Shown: positions 1 through 20,658, counted from the first letter of the stretch. The stretch is DNA of 64,000 nt from Microvirga sesbaniae (GCF_025460805.1 NZ_JAMXFJ010000002.1:1-64000), one strand, 5' to 3'. Program-made: numbers and translations. The notes: generated by a model from the sequence alone, not told the origin.

Positions 1-1100
<1,100 letters not shown>

Positions 1101-1145
1101 CGTGGCACCCGTTCCTTTGATCGTTCAAATATTCGCTTAGTGGGT

Positions 1146-3221
1146 TCAGGCGTACTTCGCCTGAACCTCGGCAGCCACGTTCGACGGCACCTGCTCGTAG
1201 TGGTCGAACTGCATCGTGTAGTTGGCCCGGCCCTGGCTCATGGAGCGCAGGGTGTTCACGTAGCCGAACATGTTGGCGAGCGGGACCATCGCGTTGATGA
1301 CCACGGCGTTGCCGCGCATGTCCTGGCCCTGGATCTGGCCACGACGGGAGTTGAGGTCGCCGATGACCGAACCCGTGTAGTCCTCGGGAGTCACGACCTC
1401 GACCTTCATCACCGGCTCGAGCAGAACCGATCCGCCCTTCTGGAGGGCCTCGCGGAGAGCGGCGCGAGAAGCGATTTCGAAGGCCAGGGCCGACGAGTCG
1501 ACTTCGTGGAAGGCGCCGTCGACGAGTTCGACCTTGAGGTCGACCACCGGGAAGCCGGCGATCACGCCAGCGCCCACGACCGACTGGAGGCCCTTTTCGA
1601 CGCCCGGGATGTATTCCTTCGGAACCGCGCCGCCGACGATCTTCGACTCGAAGGAGAAGCCCGCACCCTGCTCGTTCGGCTGGACGACCAGCTTCACGCG
1701 AGCGAACTGGCCCGTACCGCCGGTCTGCTTCTTGTGGGTGTAGTCGATCTCGGCCTTCTTCGTGATCGTCTCACGGTAGGCGACCTGCGGAGCGCCGATA
1801 TTCGCATCGACCTTGTAGGTCCGACGGAGAATGTCGACCTTGATGTCGAGGTGAAGCTCGCCCATGCCCTTCAGGATCGTCTGTCCCGACTCCTGGTCGG
1901 TCGAGACGCGGAAGGACGGGTCCTCGGCGGCCAGCTTCGAGAGGGCGAGGCCCAGCTTCTCCTGGTCGGCCTTGGACTTCGGCTCGATCGCGATCTCGAT
2001 GACCGGCTCCGGGAACTCCATGCGCTCCAGGATCACGGCCTTGTTCGGGTCGCAGAGCGTGTCGCCGGTACGGACGTCCTTGAGGCCGGCCAGGGCGACG
2101 ATGTCGCCGGCATAAGCCTCCTTGATGTCCTCGCGGTTGTTCGCATGCATGAGCAGCATGCGGCCGACGCGCTCCTTCTTGTCGCGGGTCGAGTTGAGGA
2201 TCGAGGAACCGGCCTCGACCTTGCCCGAATACACGCGGCAGAAGGTGATCGTGCCCACGAAGGGATCGTCCATGATCTTGAAGGCGAGCATGGCGAACGC
2301 GTCCTCGTCGGACGGCTTGCGGACGGTCTCTTCCTCGGTCTTGAAGTCGATGCCTTCCACCGCGCCACGGTCGACCGGGGACGGCAGGAAGTCGACGACC
2401 GCGTCGAGAAGCGGCTGAACGCCCTTGTTCTTGAACGCCGATCCGCAGAGAACCGGATGGAACGCGCGACGCTGCACGGCGGTACGAACCAGGCGACGCA
2501 GGGTCGCCTCGTCCGGCTCCTGGCCGTCCAGGTAGGCCATCATGGCCTCGTCGTCCATCTCGACGGCCGCTTCGATCAGCTTGCCGCGATACTCGACGGC
2601 CTGGTCCTGCAGGTCGGCCGGGATCTCTTCCTCGCTGAAGGAAGCGCCCAGAGCCTCGCCGTTCCAGACGATCGCCTTCATCTTGATGAGGTCGATCACG
2701 CCCTGGAAGTTGCTCTCGGCGCCGATCGGCAGCTGAAGGCAGACGGGCTTGCCGGCCACGCGGTCGATGATGTCGGCCACGCACTTGAAGAAGTCGGCGC
2801 CGGTCTTGTCCATCTTGTTGACGAACACGATACGCGGAACGTCGTACTTGTCGGCCTGGCGCCAGACGGTCTCGGTCTGGGGCTCGACGCCCTGGTTGCC
2901 GTCGAGAACGCAGACGGCGCCGTCGAGCACGCGCAGCGAACGCTCGACCTCAATGGTGAAGTCGACGTGGCCGGGGGTGTCGATGATGTTCAGGCGCTTG
3001 CCGTTCCAGAAGCAGGTGGTGGCAGCGGACGTGATCGTGATGCCACGCTCCTGCTCCTGCTCCATCCAGTCCATGGTGGCGGCACCCTCGTGCACTTCAC
3101 CGATCTTGTGGGACTTACCGGTGTAGTACAGGATGCGCTCGGTCGTGGTGGTCTTGCCGGCATCGATGTGGGCCATGATGCCGAAATTGCGGTAGTCCTC
3201 AATCGCGTGCGTGCGGGGCAT
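1146..3221 (-). CDS. fusA: Elongation factor G
   Basis: EF-G is the GTPase that drives tRNA-mRNA translocation and, with RRF, ribosome recycling. The protein has 691 residues, the normal length. The G1 loop AHIDAGKT lies at residues 17-24, followed by the DTPGHVDF (G3) and NKMD (G4) motifs and the usual domains II-V. The start [10 protein letters not shown] is preceded by GAGGAG about eight bases upstream. It sits between rpsG (19 bases upstream) and tuf, the canonical str operon order, so it is probably co-transcribed from the rpsL promoter. No oddity was seen. Confidence 0.98.
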   Translation of the reverse strand: MPRTHAIEDYRNFGIMAHIDAGKTTTTERILYYTGKSHKIGEVHEGAATMDWMEQEQERGITITSAATTCFWNGKRLNIIDTPGHVDFTIEVERSLRVLDGAVCVLDGNQGVEPQTETVWRQADKYDVPRIVFVNKMDKTGADFFKCVADIIDRVAGKPVCLQLPIGAESNFQGVIDLIKMKAIVWNGEALGASFSEEEIPADLQDQAVEYRGKLIEAAVEMDDEAMMAYLDGQEPDEATLRRLVRTAVQRRAFHPVLCGSAFKNKGVQPLLDAVVDFLPSPVDRGAVEGIDFKTEEETVRKPSDEDAFAMLAFKIMDDPFVGTITFCRVYSGKVEAGSSILNSTRDKKERVGRMLLMHANNREDIKEAYAGDIVALAGLKDVRTGDTLCDPNKAVILERMEFPEPVIEIAIEPKSKADQEKLGLALSKLAAEDPSFRVSTDQESGQTILKGMGELHLDIKVDILRRTYKVDANIGAPQVAYRETITKKAEIDYTHKKQTGGTGQFARVKLVVQPNEQGAGFSFESKIVGGAVPKEYIPGVEKGLQSVVGAGVIAGFPVVDLKVELVDGAFHEVDSSALAFEIASRAALREALQKGGSVLLEPVMKVEVVTPEDYTGSVIGDLNSRRGQIQGQDMRGNAVVINAMVPLANMFGYVNTLRSMSQGRANYTMQFDHYEQVPSNVAAEVQAKYA

Positions 3222-3240
3222 CGCTCAGCTCCTCAGGCCG

Positions 3241-3720
<480 letters not shown>

Positions 3721-3738
3721 TCAATAACGGTTGACGGC

Positions 3739-4110
3739 TTACTTCGGCCGCTTCGCGCCGTACTTCGAACGGCGCTGCTTACGATTCTTCACGCCCTGGG
3801 TGTCGAGAACACCGCGGAGGATGTGATAACGGACACCCGGAAGGTCCTTCACGCGGCCGCCGCGGATCATGACCACGGAGTGCTCCTGAAGGTTGTGACC
3901 TTCGCCCGGGATGTACCCGATGACTTCGAACCCGTTCGTCAGACGAACCTTGGCGACCTTACGCAGAGCCGAGTTCGGCTTCTTCGGGGTCGTCGTGTAA
4001 ACGCGCGTGCACACGCCGCGCTTCTGCGGGCAGGCCTCAAGCGCGGGGACCTTGTTCCGGCTCTTTTGCGCCGTCCGCGGCTTGCGGATCAGCTGAGAGA
4101 TCGTTGGCAT
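3739..4110 (-). CDS. rpsL: 30S ribosomal protein S12
   Basis: S12 lies at the decoding centre and controls translational accuracy. The chosen ATG at 4110 gives 123 residues starting [12 protein letters not shown], the family norm, with AGAGGG about eight bases upstream; a longer in-frame extension to 4308 runs through the promoter and is not coding. The residues altered in streptomycin-resistant mutants are wild type here (Lys43 in the PKKPNS motif, Lys88 and Pro91), so this allele predicts sensitivity. It is the first gene of the str operon, behind the promoter proposed at 4293-4320. Confidence 0.98.
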   Translation of the reverse strand: MPTISQLIRKPRTAQKSRNKVPALEACPQKRGVCTRVYTTTPKKPNSALRKVAKVRLTNGFEVIGYIPGEGHNLQEHSVVMIRGGRVKDLPGVRYHILRGVLDTQGVKNRKQRRSKYGAKRPK

Positions 4111-4292
4111 CCTGTGCCCTCTTTCACCAGCCACCGACCCGGTGGCCTTCTGAGTGTCTTCAACGGTTGAACGCTGCGCCTCGCTTCTGCGGACCTTTTG
4201 GGTTGCACAAAGCGAAGCCACGCCATTGACTTGGGATAAGCCCCTGGCGCGGTGCGATTGCAGAGGACCACGATCTTTTTTACCGCGGTCGT

Positions 4293-4320
4293 GCCCTAAA
4301 TCTGACAAGTGTCAGTCAAG
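4293..4320 (-). promoter_or_regulatory. Probable str operon promoter (rpsL-rpsG-fusA-tuf)
   Basis: On the minus strand CTTGAC (4315-4320) and TAGGGC (4293-4298) are separated by 16 bases, a reasonable alphaproteobacterial housekeeping pair. It lies about 185 bases upstream of the rpsL start, giving a leader of roughly 175 nt. The spacer contains the inverted repeat CTGACA-AG-TGTCAG (4302-4315), which could be an operator or chance. Confidence 0.5.
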
Positions 4321-4625
4321 GTTGAGTTCGGCAGCGTTTAGGTGGCATCGGTCGAAGCTAGGCGCTTCGACTGGCGAAAACCTACGGCCAGCCGGAAAGT
4401 CCGGTCTCTCTAGCGCCCGAGTCGCGGAAAGTCAACAGGTTTCCGCTAACCAATCGGAAAGGAACCGACCGGGAGGGCTCGTCGCCGGGCTTGTTCTTCA
4501 TGTGGGGGTCGAACCGGTCGGCGCAAGGGTCTTGTCCCGGCAGCCGGGCTGCCCTGCCCCGGCCGTTCCGCCGACAAGGACGGGCAGGCCGCCAAGCTTG
4601 TCAGGGGGCCTGCCTCCCGGAATCG

Positions 4626-4650
4626 AAAAGGCCGCCCTGAGGCGGCCTTT
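4626..4650 (-). terminator. rpoC intrinsic terminator
   Basis: A perfect 10-bp stem (AAAGGCCGCC/GGCGGCCTTT) with a four-base loop ends in a T run on the minus strand, 26 bases after the rpoC stop codon. It should end the rplJL-rpoBC transcript before the str operon promoter. Confidence 0.85.
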
Positions 4651-4675
4651 CCAATCTTGCCGAACGTCTGGAGCC

Positions 4676-8851
<4,176 letters not shown>

Positions 8852-8908
8852 CGCCGTCTCCTGGGCTGAAGGGCGCTTACATAAGCACCCTCACCGGCAA
8901 TTGCATGG

Positions 8909-8932
8909 GGCCGCGGCAGGAAAGCCGCGGCC
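8909..8932 (-). other. rpoB-rpoC intergenic hairpin
   Basis: A perfect 9-bp stem, GGCCGCGGC/GCCGCGGCC, with loop AGGAAA lies in the 112-base gap between rpoB and rpoC. There is no T run, so it is more likely an mRNA processing or stability element than a terminator. Confidence 0.6.
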
Positions 8933-8963
8933 GAACGTCAAACTTGAGGCGCCTGGGGCGCGC

Positions 8964-13094
<4,131 letters not shown>

Positions 13095-13115
13095 CTGGAC
13101 CTCGTTCCTCTACAC

Positions 13116-13157
13116 GGCTAATCGAGAACCCCGGAGGGTCAGGCTTCTCGATTAGCC
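13116..13157 (-). promoter_or_regulatory. 13-bp inverted repeat in the rpoB leader
   Basis: GGCTAATCGAGAA (13116-13128) and its exact complement (13145-13157) flank a 16-base loop, 22 bases upstream of the rpoB start. A smaller hairpin (CCGGCG/CGCCGG, 13160-13176) abuts it. In enterobacteria the rplL-rpoB gap holds an attenuator and an RNase III site that set the ribosomal protein to polymerase ratio. A similar role is inferred here from position and strength. Confidence 0.55.
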
Positions 13158-13339
13158 GCCCGGCGAAAAGCGCCGGTTTTTCGAACCAATCCGGGCTCGC
13201 GGGGAGCCCTTCCAAAACGCCGTCAAGGAAGCCCGGCCTCTTTGACGACACAACGGCCCCAAGCGAAATTGCCTGGGACCGCGTATTTTTGAGCCCCGAT
13301 ATCTCGGGGGCAACCCTGCAGCCCTGACGGGCCGCAAAA

Positions 13340-13720
13340 TTACTTAAGCTCGACCTTGGCGCCGACCTTCTCGAGGGTCGCCTTGATCTTCTCGGCTTCG
13401 TCCTTGGAAACGCCTTCCTTGACGGGCTTCGGCGCACCTTCGACGAGGTCCTTGGCTTCCTTCAGGCCCAGGCCCGTGATGCCACGGACTTCCTTGATGA
13501 CCTCGATCTTCTTGTCGCCGGCAGCAGCCAGGACGACCGTGAACTCGGTCTGCTCTTCGGCCGGAGCGGCGCCAGCGCCACCGGCGCCCGGAGCAGCCGC
13601 GACGGCAACAGCCGCAGCGGCGGAAACGCCCCACTTCTCTTCGAGCATCTTCGAGAGCTCGGCGGCCTCGAGAACGGTCAGCGACGACAGATCGTCAACG
13701 AGCTTGGCAAGATCAGCCAT
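13340..13720 (-). CDS. rplL: 50S ribosomal protein L7/L12
   Basis: L7/L12 forms the flexible ribosomal stalk that recruits and activates translation factors. The protein is 126 residues, with the N-terminal dimerisation segment ([19 protein letters not shown]), an Ala/Gly/Pro-rich hinge around residues 35-55 and the factor-binding C-terminal domain containing [19 protein letters not shown]. It follows rplJ by 53 bases. The stalk needs several L12 copies per L10, and this gene precedes the rpoB attenuator-like hairpin, consistent with higher expression than rpoBC. Confidence 0.98.
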   Translation of the reverse strand: MADLAKLVDDLSSLTVLEAAELSKMLEEKWGVSAAAAVAVAAAPGAGGAGAAPAEEQTEFTVVLAAAGDKKIEVIKEVRGITGLGLKEAKDLVEGAPKPVKEGVSKDEAEKIKATLEKVGAKVELK

Positions 13721-13773
13721 TTCTTAGTTCCTTAAAGTTCAGTTCGAACGGTTTGATGGTTGAGGTTACGGCC

Positions 13774-14292
13774 TCACGCCGCTTCGCCTGTCTTGGCATA
13801 GGCCCCGAACACGCGGGCGAGCTTCGCCGCCGGCGCAGTGCTGAGCTGAGCGATCTTCGTAGCCGGAGCCTGGATAAGGCCGACCAGCTTGCCGCGCAGT
13901 TCGTCGAGGGACGGAAGGGTGGCAAGCGCCTTCACTCCGTCCACGTTCAGGGCGGTCGTTCCCATTGCGCCGCCGAGGATCACGAGTTTCTCGTTAGCCT
14001 TGGCGAAATCAACAGCGACCTTGGGCGCCGCGACCGGATCGCTCGAGTAAGCGATCAGGGTCGGACCTTTCATGAGGCCCGAAATGGACGCGACGTCCTT
14101 GCCTTCGAGAGCGATTTTGGCGAGGCTGTTTTTTGCGACCTTCACGGTGGCGCCGGCCTGCTTCATCTGCGCGCGCAGCTTCTGCATGTCGGCGACCGTG
14201 AGACCAGCATAGTGGGCGACGACGACAACGCTCGTGGTGCTAAACACGTCGTTGAGAGTCGAGACGAGCTCGCGCTTTGCTGCTCTTTCCAC
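13774..14292 (-). CDS. rplJ: 50S ribosomal protein L10 (GTG start)
   Basis: L10 anchors the L7/L12 dimers to 23S rRNA. A GTG at 14292 is chosen as start: it gives 172 residues beginning (V/M)[16 protein letters not shown], the usual family N-terminus, and GGAGAG lies about eight bases upstream. A longer in-frame extension to 14454 passes through the leader and has no family match. The conserved [11 protein letters not shown] and KNSLAKIAL segments are present. In other bacteria L10-L12 represses translation from this leader. Downstream are rplL, rpoB and rpoC. Confidence 0.95.
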   Translation of the reverse strand: MERAAKRELVSTLNDVFSTTSVVVVAHYAGLTVADMQKLRAQMKQAGATVKVAKNSLAKIALEGKDVASISGLMKGPTLIAYSSDPVAAPKVAVDFAKANEKLVILGGAMGTTALNVDGVKALATLPSLDELRGKLVGLIQAPATKIAQLSTAPAAKLARVFGAYAKTGEAA

Positions 14293-14876
14293 TGGGCTCT
14301 CTCCGGTTGGCGGATATGTCCGCCGGTTGCATTTGCCGTTCAAGGCCCGGACTTGCATCCGAGGGCATCCCTGAACGACGCTCTCGCAAGCCCTGTCCCC
14401 CAAATGACGCCTGGCGGCGCACCGGGTGAGATGGTTCGAACCGACTCTCTTCACCTGCGTTGAACAGGTGTCAAACTCGGCTTCCCCGTCTATGCAGGCC
14501 CTTTCGAATTAAACCGGCTCGCCGGCACCTGCAGTCTCGGACAGGACATAGCCGGAACGCGCCAAAGGTCGCCCTTTGGCTCGCCGGCTTGTCACCGCCC
14601 CGTCTCCGGGACGGATTCGTAGCCAGAAGCCCGCGCAAAAGCGGAGCCTCGGCCTATGTTGGAAACTCAACGCGTTCTATTAAGCCTTTCTGAAGCATTT
14701 GCCAAGAGGAATTTTCCCGAGTCGGGGAACTAATTGACGTTACGTCGTTTCCGCAGGCCGTCCGCGCCCGTGCGGGCAGCCGGGAGGCCACGGCGAAGGC
14801 TTCAGAATGCAACGATATGGTGGCTCCGGAAGGCCCTTTCAAGAGGGGAACGGTGGCGCCCGGGATCAGGAAGGGC
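14293..14876. other. Leader and promoter region of rplJL-rpoBC (no gene)
   Basis: The 584 bases between rplJ and the ECF sigma gene contain the promoter at 14677-14705 and, downstream of it, about 380 nt of probable 5' leader. Several GC-rich inverted segments are visible in the leader, but no single fold could be settled by eye. A TTGACA at about 14470 on the minus strand lacks a convincing -10 box. No protein-coding signal was found. Confidence 0.6.
14677..14705 (-). promoter_or_regulatory. Probable rplJL-rpoBC promoter
   Basis: On the minus strand TTGGCA (14700-14705) and TAATAG (14677-14682) are separated by exactly 17 bases, a near-consensus sigma-70-type promoter. It is oriented toward rplJ, whose start is about 385 bases away. 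The surrounding bases are AT-richer than the neighbourhood. Confidence 0.65.
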
Positions 14877-16163
14877 TCACCCGTCGTCGGTCGGGCCGGC
14901 CGCTCTCGTCCGGCACAGGGCTGCCCGTTCGAGAAGGAAGGCCTTCTCGCGCTCGTTGCCGCTCAAGGACGCCGCAAACTCGAACTGAACCCTGGCTTCG
15001 GCCGCCCGGCCGGCCCGGAGCAGGACATCGCCCCGGGCGGCCGGCAGCGGGGCGTAGCGGGGCAAGGCGGCGGGATCGATCAGGTCCAGCAGCGTCAGGC
15101 CTGCCTCCGGGCCGAACGCCATGCTGTGGGCGATCGCCCGGTTGAGGTCGACCACGGGCGAAGGCGTCACGGCGCGCAGCTCATCGTACAGGGCGGCAAT
15201 CCTGCGCCAGTCCGTGTCCTCCGGGCGGTTCGCCCGGGCATGGCAGGCGGCGAGCGCGGCCTGAAGGGCATAGGGGCCTCCGGCGCCGCCCAGGGCTTCG
15301 GCGCGCTCCAGAGCGGCCAGGCCTCGCCGGATCAGGAGCCGGTCCCAGCGGGCCCGGTTCTGCCGGGTCAGCGGGACCGGCAGGCGGTCCGGAGAAAGGC
15401 GGGCCGGCAGGCGCGAGGCCTGGATCTCCATGAGGGCCAGGAGGCCGAAGACCTCGGGCTCGTCGGGTGCCAGGCCGGCCAGGATGCGGCCCAGGCGCTG
15501 GGCCTCGGCGCAGAGGGTCGGGCGGGTCAGATCTGTCCCGGACGTCGCCGCATAGCCCTCGTTGAAGATCAGGTAGACGACCTCCAGGACCGAGGCGAGG
15601 CGCTCCTGCCGCTCCCTGCCCCGCGGCACCTCGAAGGTCAGGCCCGCTTCGCCGAGGGTTCTCTTCGCCCGGACGATGCGCTGGGCGATGGCGGCCTCGC
15701 TCGCCAGGTAGGCGCGGGCGATTTCCTGTGTGGTCAGCCCGCCGATCAGGCGCAGGGTCAGAGCCGAGCGGGCGTCGGGCGACAGGACCGGATGGCAGGC
15801 CGTGAAGACGAGGCCCAGCAGCTCGTCCCCGACATCGTCGTCCAGGGCGGTCTCGAGCGCCTCGATGCCGGTCTCGTCCCATTCCGACAGGTCACGGCCG
15901 AGCTCCGCGTGCTTTCGTGCGAGCATCCGGCCGCGCCGCAGCCGGTCGATGGCCCGGCGCTTGGCCGTGGCCGTCATCCAGGCGCCGGGATTGGCCGGAA
16001 TGCCGGCTCGCGGCCATTCGGCCAGGGCCGTCACGAAGGCGTCCTGCGCCAGCTCCTCGGCCAGATCCACGTCGCGCGTCATCCGGGCGAGGACCGCGAT
16101 GATCCTGGCCCGCTCGATCCGGAAGATCGCCTCGATCGCCCGGTGGGTCTCGGCGGCCGTCAT
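14877..16163 (-). CDS. ECF sigma factor with C-terminal extension (ECF42 type)
   Basis: This 428-residue protein joins an ECF sigma core to a long C-terminal domain. Region 2 is seen at about residues 10-75 (DVDLAEELAQDAFVTALAEW...AIDRLRR) and region 4 near 125-170 (LTTQEIARAYLASEAAIAQRI). After this come about 240 residues of helical, TPR-like sequence (VVYLIFNEGY, LLALMEIQASR, ALQAALAACHA). That architecture and the adjacent DGPF-family gene define the ECF42 group, in which the C-terminal domain rather than an anti-sigma factor is thought to control activity. It follows the DGPF gene by 48 bases. It is unusual to find it inside the L11-L10-rpoB gene order. Confidence 0.9.
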   Translation of the reverse strand: MTAAETHRAIEAIFRIERARIIAVLARMTRDVDLAEELAQDAFVTALAEWPRAGIPANPGAWMTATAKRRAIDRLRRGRMLARKHAELGRDLSEWDETGIEALETALDDDVGDELLGLVFTACHPVLSPDARSALTLRLIGGLTTQEIARAYLASEAAIAQRIVRAKRTLGEAGLTFEVPRGRERQERLASVLEVVYLIFNEGYAATSGTDLTRPTLCAEAQRLGRILAGLAPDEPEVFGLLALMEIQASRLPARLSPDRLPVPLTRQNRARWDRLLIRRGLAALERAEALGGAGGPYALQAALAACHARANRPEDTDWRRIAALYDELRAVTPSPVVDLNRAIAHSMAFGPEAGLTLLDLIDPAALPRYAPLPAARGDVLLRAGRAAEARVQFEFAASLSGNEREKAFLLERAALCRTRAAGPTDDG

Positions 16164-16211
16164 GGTCTCACGCAGGAGGTCGCCGGACGTCCGGGCGGAT
16201 CATCCACGGGC

Positions 16212-16634
16212 TCAAAGCCCGGGAGTCTTTGCACGGAGCTGCTTTTCCCGCTCGGCGATGTCCGGGGTCACGACATCGCCGAAATCCGCCATCTCGTAGA
16301 AGGGCCGGATTTCGATCTCGCTCGGGCCGAACATCGGGTTGGGGCAGCGCTTCACCCACTCGACCGCCTCGGCCATGTCCTTGACCTCCCAGACCCAGAA
16401 GCCGGCCACGAGTTCGCGCGTTTCGGCGAAAGGCCCGTCGATCACGGTGCGGCTCGGGCCGTCGAAAGCGACCCGCTTGCCCTGCGAGGACGGCTTGAGT
16501 CCGTCCCCGGCCAGGAGAACGCCGGCCTTGACCAGCTCCTCGTTGAATCGGCCCATGGCCTCGAAAAGCTCGGTCGTGGGCATGACGCCCGCTTCGCTGT
16601 CCTCGGTGGCCTTGACCAACACCATCACGCGCAT
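16212..16634 (-). CDS. DGPF/YCII-family protein, partner of ECF42 sigma factor
   Basis: This 140-residue protein belongs to the YCII-related (DGPF) family: it begins MRVMVLVKATEDSEAG and has the signature IDGPFAET at residues 65-72. Family members are small dimeric alpha/beta-barrel proteins of unknown biochemical role, often encoded next to ECF42 sigma factors and commonly transcribed by them. The sigma gene follows by 48 bases, so the two probably form an operon. The rest of the protein (FWVWEVKDMAEAVEWVKRCP) is typical. Function beyond the family is unknown. Confidence 0.88.
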   Translation of the reverse strand: MRVMVLVKATEDSEAGVMPTTELFEAMGRFNEELVKAGVLLAGDGLKPSSQGKRVAFDGPSRTVIDGPFAETRELVAGFWVWEVKDMAEAVEWVKRCPNPMFGPSEIEIRPFYEMADFGDVVTPDIAEREKQLRAKTPGL

Positions 16635-16765
16635 CGTCTCATCTCCTTGTGAACCAGGGAGGCCTCACGGGCTCTCCTGTCCCTTACGACGAACGGGCAT
16701 CGGCCGGATCGACAACCCGCGGAGACTTTTTTGCACCAGGACGGCCGCAAAGGGGACTCGGAAAT

Positions 16766-16794
16766 GAAAAAGCCCGGCGCAGGGGCCGGGCTTT
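16766..16794 (-). terminator. rplKA intrinsic terminator
   Basis: A 10-bp stem (AAAGCCCGGC/GCCGGGCTTT) with a six-base loop is followed by a T run on the minus strand, 27 bases after the rplA stop. It separates nusG-rplKA from the DGPF/sigma module. Confidence 0.85.
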
Positions 16795-16820
16795 CTCGGT
16801 TTTCATGGGGATGGGCTTGA

Positions 16821-17525
<705 letters not shown>

Positions 17526-17532
17526 GCCCTCC

Positions 17533-17961
17533 TTACGCCACTTCCATGCCCATCGAGCGCGCGGAGCCCTCGATCATGGCCATGGCGGATTCAACGGTGT
17601 CGCAGTTGAGATCGACCATCTTCTTCTCGGCGATCTCGCGGATCTGGTCGCGGGTCACGCGGCCGACATTGCCGCCCTTGCCGGGGGTCTGCGAACCCTT
17701 GTCGATCTTCGCGGCCTTCTTGAGGAAGTACGAGACCGGGGGCTGCTTCATCTCGAAGGTGAAGGAACGATCCTGATACGCGGTGATGATCACCGGGATC
17801 GGGGTGCCCTTCTCCATCTGCGAGGTCTTCGCGTTGAAGGCCTTGCAGAATTCCATGATGTTCAGGCCGCGCTGACCGAGCGCAGGACCGATCGGCGGCG
17901 ACGGGTTGGCTGCGCCTGCGGGCACTTGAAGCTTAACGTAGCCCGAGATTTTCTTTGCCAT
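17533..17961 (-). CDS. rplK: 50S ribosomal protein L11
   Basis: L11 forms the GTPase-associated centre with 23S rRNA and the L10-L12 stalk and is needed for RelA activation in other bacteria. The ATG at 17961 gives 142 residues starting [16 protein letters not shown], with GGGAG upstream; the in-frame extension to 17997 is not conserved. The proline-rich [19 protein letters not shown] motif and the C-terminal [14 protein letters not shown] rRNA-binding segment are present. rplA follows after seven bases. Confidence 0.98.
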   Translation of the reverse strand: MAKKISGYVKLQVPAGAANPSPPIGPALGQRGLNIMEFCKAFNAKTSQMEKGTPIPVIITAYQDRSFTFEMKQPPVSYFLKKAAKIDKGSQTPGKGGNVGRVTRDQIREIAEKKMVDLNCDTVESAMAMIEGSARSMGMEVA

Positions 17962-18102
17962 AGGACTGCTCCCAATGGACCAACCGCCCGGCGCCAACCG
18001 AGCGGAATGGCAGTTGCAGATCGCGGTGCAGCCTGTTGCCCCCGGCTGGCGACCGGGCAGACCTCCCGCGGATGAAGGCTCCTCTCAGGAAGCCTGGAAA
18101 GC

Positions 18103-18119
18103 GGCACCGTCGAGGTGCC
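18103..18119 (-). other. Small hairpin in the nusG-rplK gap
   Basis: GGCACC and GGTGCC pair around a five-base loop in the 170-base gap between nusG and rplK. Without a T run it is not a clear terminator; an L1- or L11-related leader structure is possible but unproven. Confidence 0.35.
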
Positions 18120-18131
18120 ACTTCCCTCCGG

Positions 18132-18665
18132 TCAGATCTTTTCGACCTGGCCGTATTCGAGTTCGACCGGCGTGGCGCGGCCGAAAATGGAGACCGCCAC
18201 CTTGAGGCGGGCCCGGGAATGGTCGACTTCCTCGACCACGCCGTTGAAGGAGGCGAACGGACCGTCGGAGACGCGAACCTGCTCGCCGACCTCGAAGCTG
18301 ACGGACGGCTTGGGGTGGTCGACGCCCTCGGCCACCTGGCCCTTGATCCGCTCGGCCTCCCGGTCCGGGATCGGGACCGGCTTGGACTTGTCGGCGCCCA
18401 GGAAGCCCGTCACCTTGGGGGTATTCTTGATGAGGTGATAGACCTCGTCGGTGAGGTCGCACTTGACCAGAACGTAGCCCGGGAAGAACTTGCGCTCGGT
18501 GTCGACCTTGCGGCCGCGGCGCACCTCGACGACCTTCTCGGTCGGGACCATGACCTCGTCGAACTTGTCCTCGAGGCCGCGCTGCGCGGCCTGGTCCTTG
18601 ATCGACTGGGCGACCTTGTTCTCGAAGTTCGAATAGGCGTGGACGATGTACCAACGCTTCGTCAT
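18132..18665 (-). CDS. nusG: Transcription termination/antitermination protein NusG
   Basis: NusG binds RNA polymerase through its N-terminal domain to suppress pausing, and contacts Rho or S10 through a C-terminal KOW domain. The protein is 177 residues: the NGN domain starts [18 protein letters not shown] and contains [11 protein letters not shown], and the KOW segment near residues 125-150 reads [18 protein letters not shown]. It lies 12 bases after secE, the usual secE-nusG pair, and is followed by rplK. Confidence 0.98.
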   Translation of the reverse strand: MTKRWYIVHAYSNFENKVAQSIKDQAAQRGLEDKFDEVMVPTEKVVEVRRGRKVDTERKFFPGYVLVKCDLTDEVYHLIKNTPKVTGFLGADKSKPVPIPDREAERIKGQVAEGVDHPKPSVSFEVGEQVRVSDGPFASFNGVVEEVDHSRARLKVAVSIFGRATPVELEYGQVEKI

Positions 18666-18677
18666 TGCATCCGCCTC

Positions 18678-18878
18678 TTAACCGCCAAGCCCGAGGATCA
18701 CCGAGCGAACACCCCAGCCGATCGCCTGATCGACGACCAGGAAGAACAGGCTGGCCACCACCACCATCACGAACACCATAGCGGTCGTGATCATGGTCTC
18801 CTTGCGCGTCGGCCAGGTCACCTTCGCGGCTTCCGAGCGGACCTGCTGTATGAAATCGAACGGGTTCGTCTTCGCCAT
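18678..18878 (-). CDS. secE: Preprotein translocase subunit SecE
   Basis: SecE is the small clamp subunit of the SecYEG channel in the inner membrane. The ATG at 18878 gives 66 residues: an amphipathic N-terminal helix containing EAAKVTWPTRKET and one transmembrane span (MVFVMVVVASLFFLVVDQAIG), the single-span form normal outside enterobacteria. The AAGGA upstream of this ATG is unusually close, so a start a few codons earlier (GTG) is possible; a longer frame to 18992 is not conserved. nusG follows by 12 bases. Confidence 0.95.
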   Translation of the reverse strand: MAKTNPFDFIQQVRSEAAKVTWPTRKETMITTAMVFVMVVVASLFFLVVDQAIGWGVRSVILGLGG

Positions 18879-19042
18879 TTCCTTAACGTCCACATCACCT
18901 TGAGAGCGGCTGCGAACGTCCTCCATGGGCATGCTTGAGCCCAAATTGAAGGGGCGCGAGGCTGCTTTTCGAGCCTCGCGCCACCTGTTCAAACCATCTA
19001 CGGGGCGCCTCTCTAGCGCAAAACGCCCGCTTTGTCGACCGC

Positions 19043-19119
19043 TGGCAGGAGTGGAGGGACTCGAACCCCCAACCCCCGGTTTTGGAGACCGGTGCTCTAG
19101 CCGATTGAGCTACACTCCT
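19043..19119 (-). tRNA. tRNA-Trp (CCA)
   Basis: A full cloverleaf is seen on the minus strand: acceptor stem AGGAGTG/CACTCCT, anticodon loop CTCCAAA (anticodon CCA) and T loop TTCGAGT, with the CCA end encoded. It sits between secE and tuf, a common alphaproteobacterial arrangement. Confidence 0.97.
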
Positions 19120-19162
19120 CCGGCGGTCAACAGGCGGCGGAAGCCCGCCACCTGGATCGGTG

Positions 19163-20353
<1,191 letters not shown>

Positions 20354-20413
20354 TGATCTCTACCTTGCATAGGCCAGGAACAAAAAACCCAGGGGCGTCC
20401 GATATTGCGGTTA

Positions 20414-20432
20414 GGCTCTTTGTGCAAGAGCC
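20414..20432 (-). promoter_or_regulatory. Hairpin in the tuf copy 2 leader
   Basis: GGCTCTT and AAGAGCC form a perfect 7-bp stem around a five-base loop, 61 bases upstream of tuf. The 20354-20584 gap also holds a short palindrome (CCATGGG/CCCATGG near 20473-20490). The region between tRNA-Gly and tuf may be processed from a common transcript. A regulatory role is inferred only from position. Confidence 0.4.
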
Positions 20433-20584
20433 AATTTCGATATTGCAAAACCTTGTGCCTGATAACCCGCTCCATGGGCCTCCCATGGGGCGAACCGTCA
20501 CGCATGTCCTCACCGGGCGGGTTCGGCCTGTATAAAGGCGCTGGAGGCCAAAAATACAAGCTGGGCTGGACGCGTCGCGGAAGG

Positions 20585-20658
20585 TGGAGCGGGTGAAGGG
20601 AATCGAACCCTCGTATTCAGCTTGGAAGGCTGCTGCTCTACCATTGAGCTACACCCGC
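20585..20658 (-). tRNA. tRNA-Gly (TCC)
   Basis: The minus-strand cloverleaf has acceptor stem GCGGGTG/CACCCGC, anticodon loop CTTCCAA (anticodon TCC, reading GGA/GGG) and T loop TTCGATT, with CCA encoded. It is 17 bases downstream of tRNA-Tyr, so the two are probably co-transcribed. Confidence 0.97.

Larger units (their letters stand above)
4111..4675. other. rpoC-rpsL intergenic region (no gene)
   Basis: These 565 bases separate the 3' end of rpoC from rpsL. They hold the rpoC terminator at 4626-4650 and a probable str-operon promoter at 4293-4320. A weaker hairpin in the C/G-rich stretch near 4550 (GGCAG/CTGCC) has no T run. No start codon with a ribosome site and sensible codon use was found on either strand. 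Confidence 0.7.

Noticed and set aside
14455-14500. A TTGACA about 180 bases upstream of rplJ as the operon promoter
   Set aside because: No acceptable -10 box at 16-18 bases; the TTGGCA-N17-TAATAG pair further upstream is much better.
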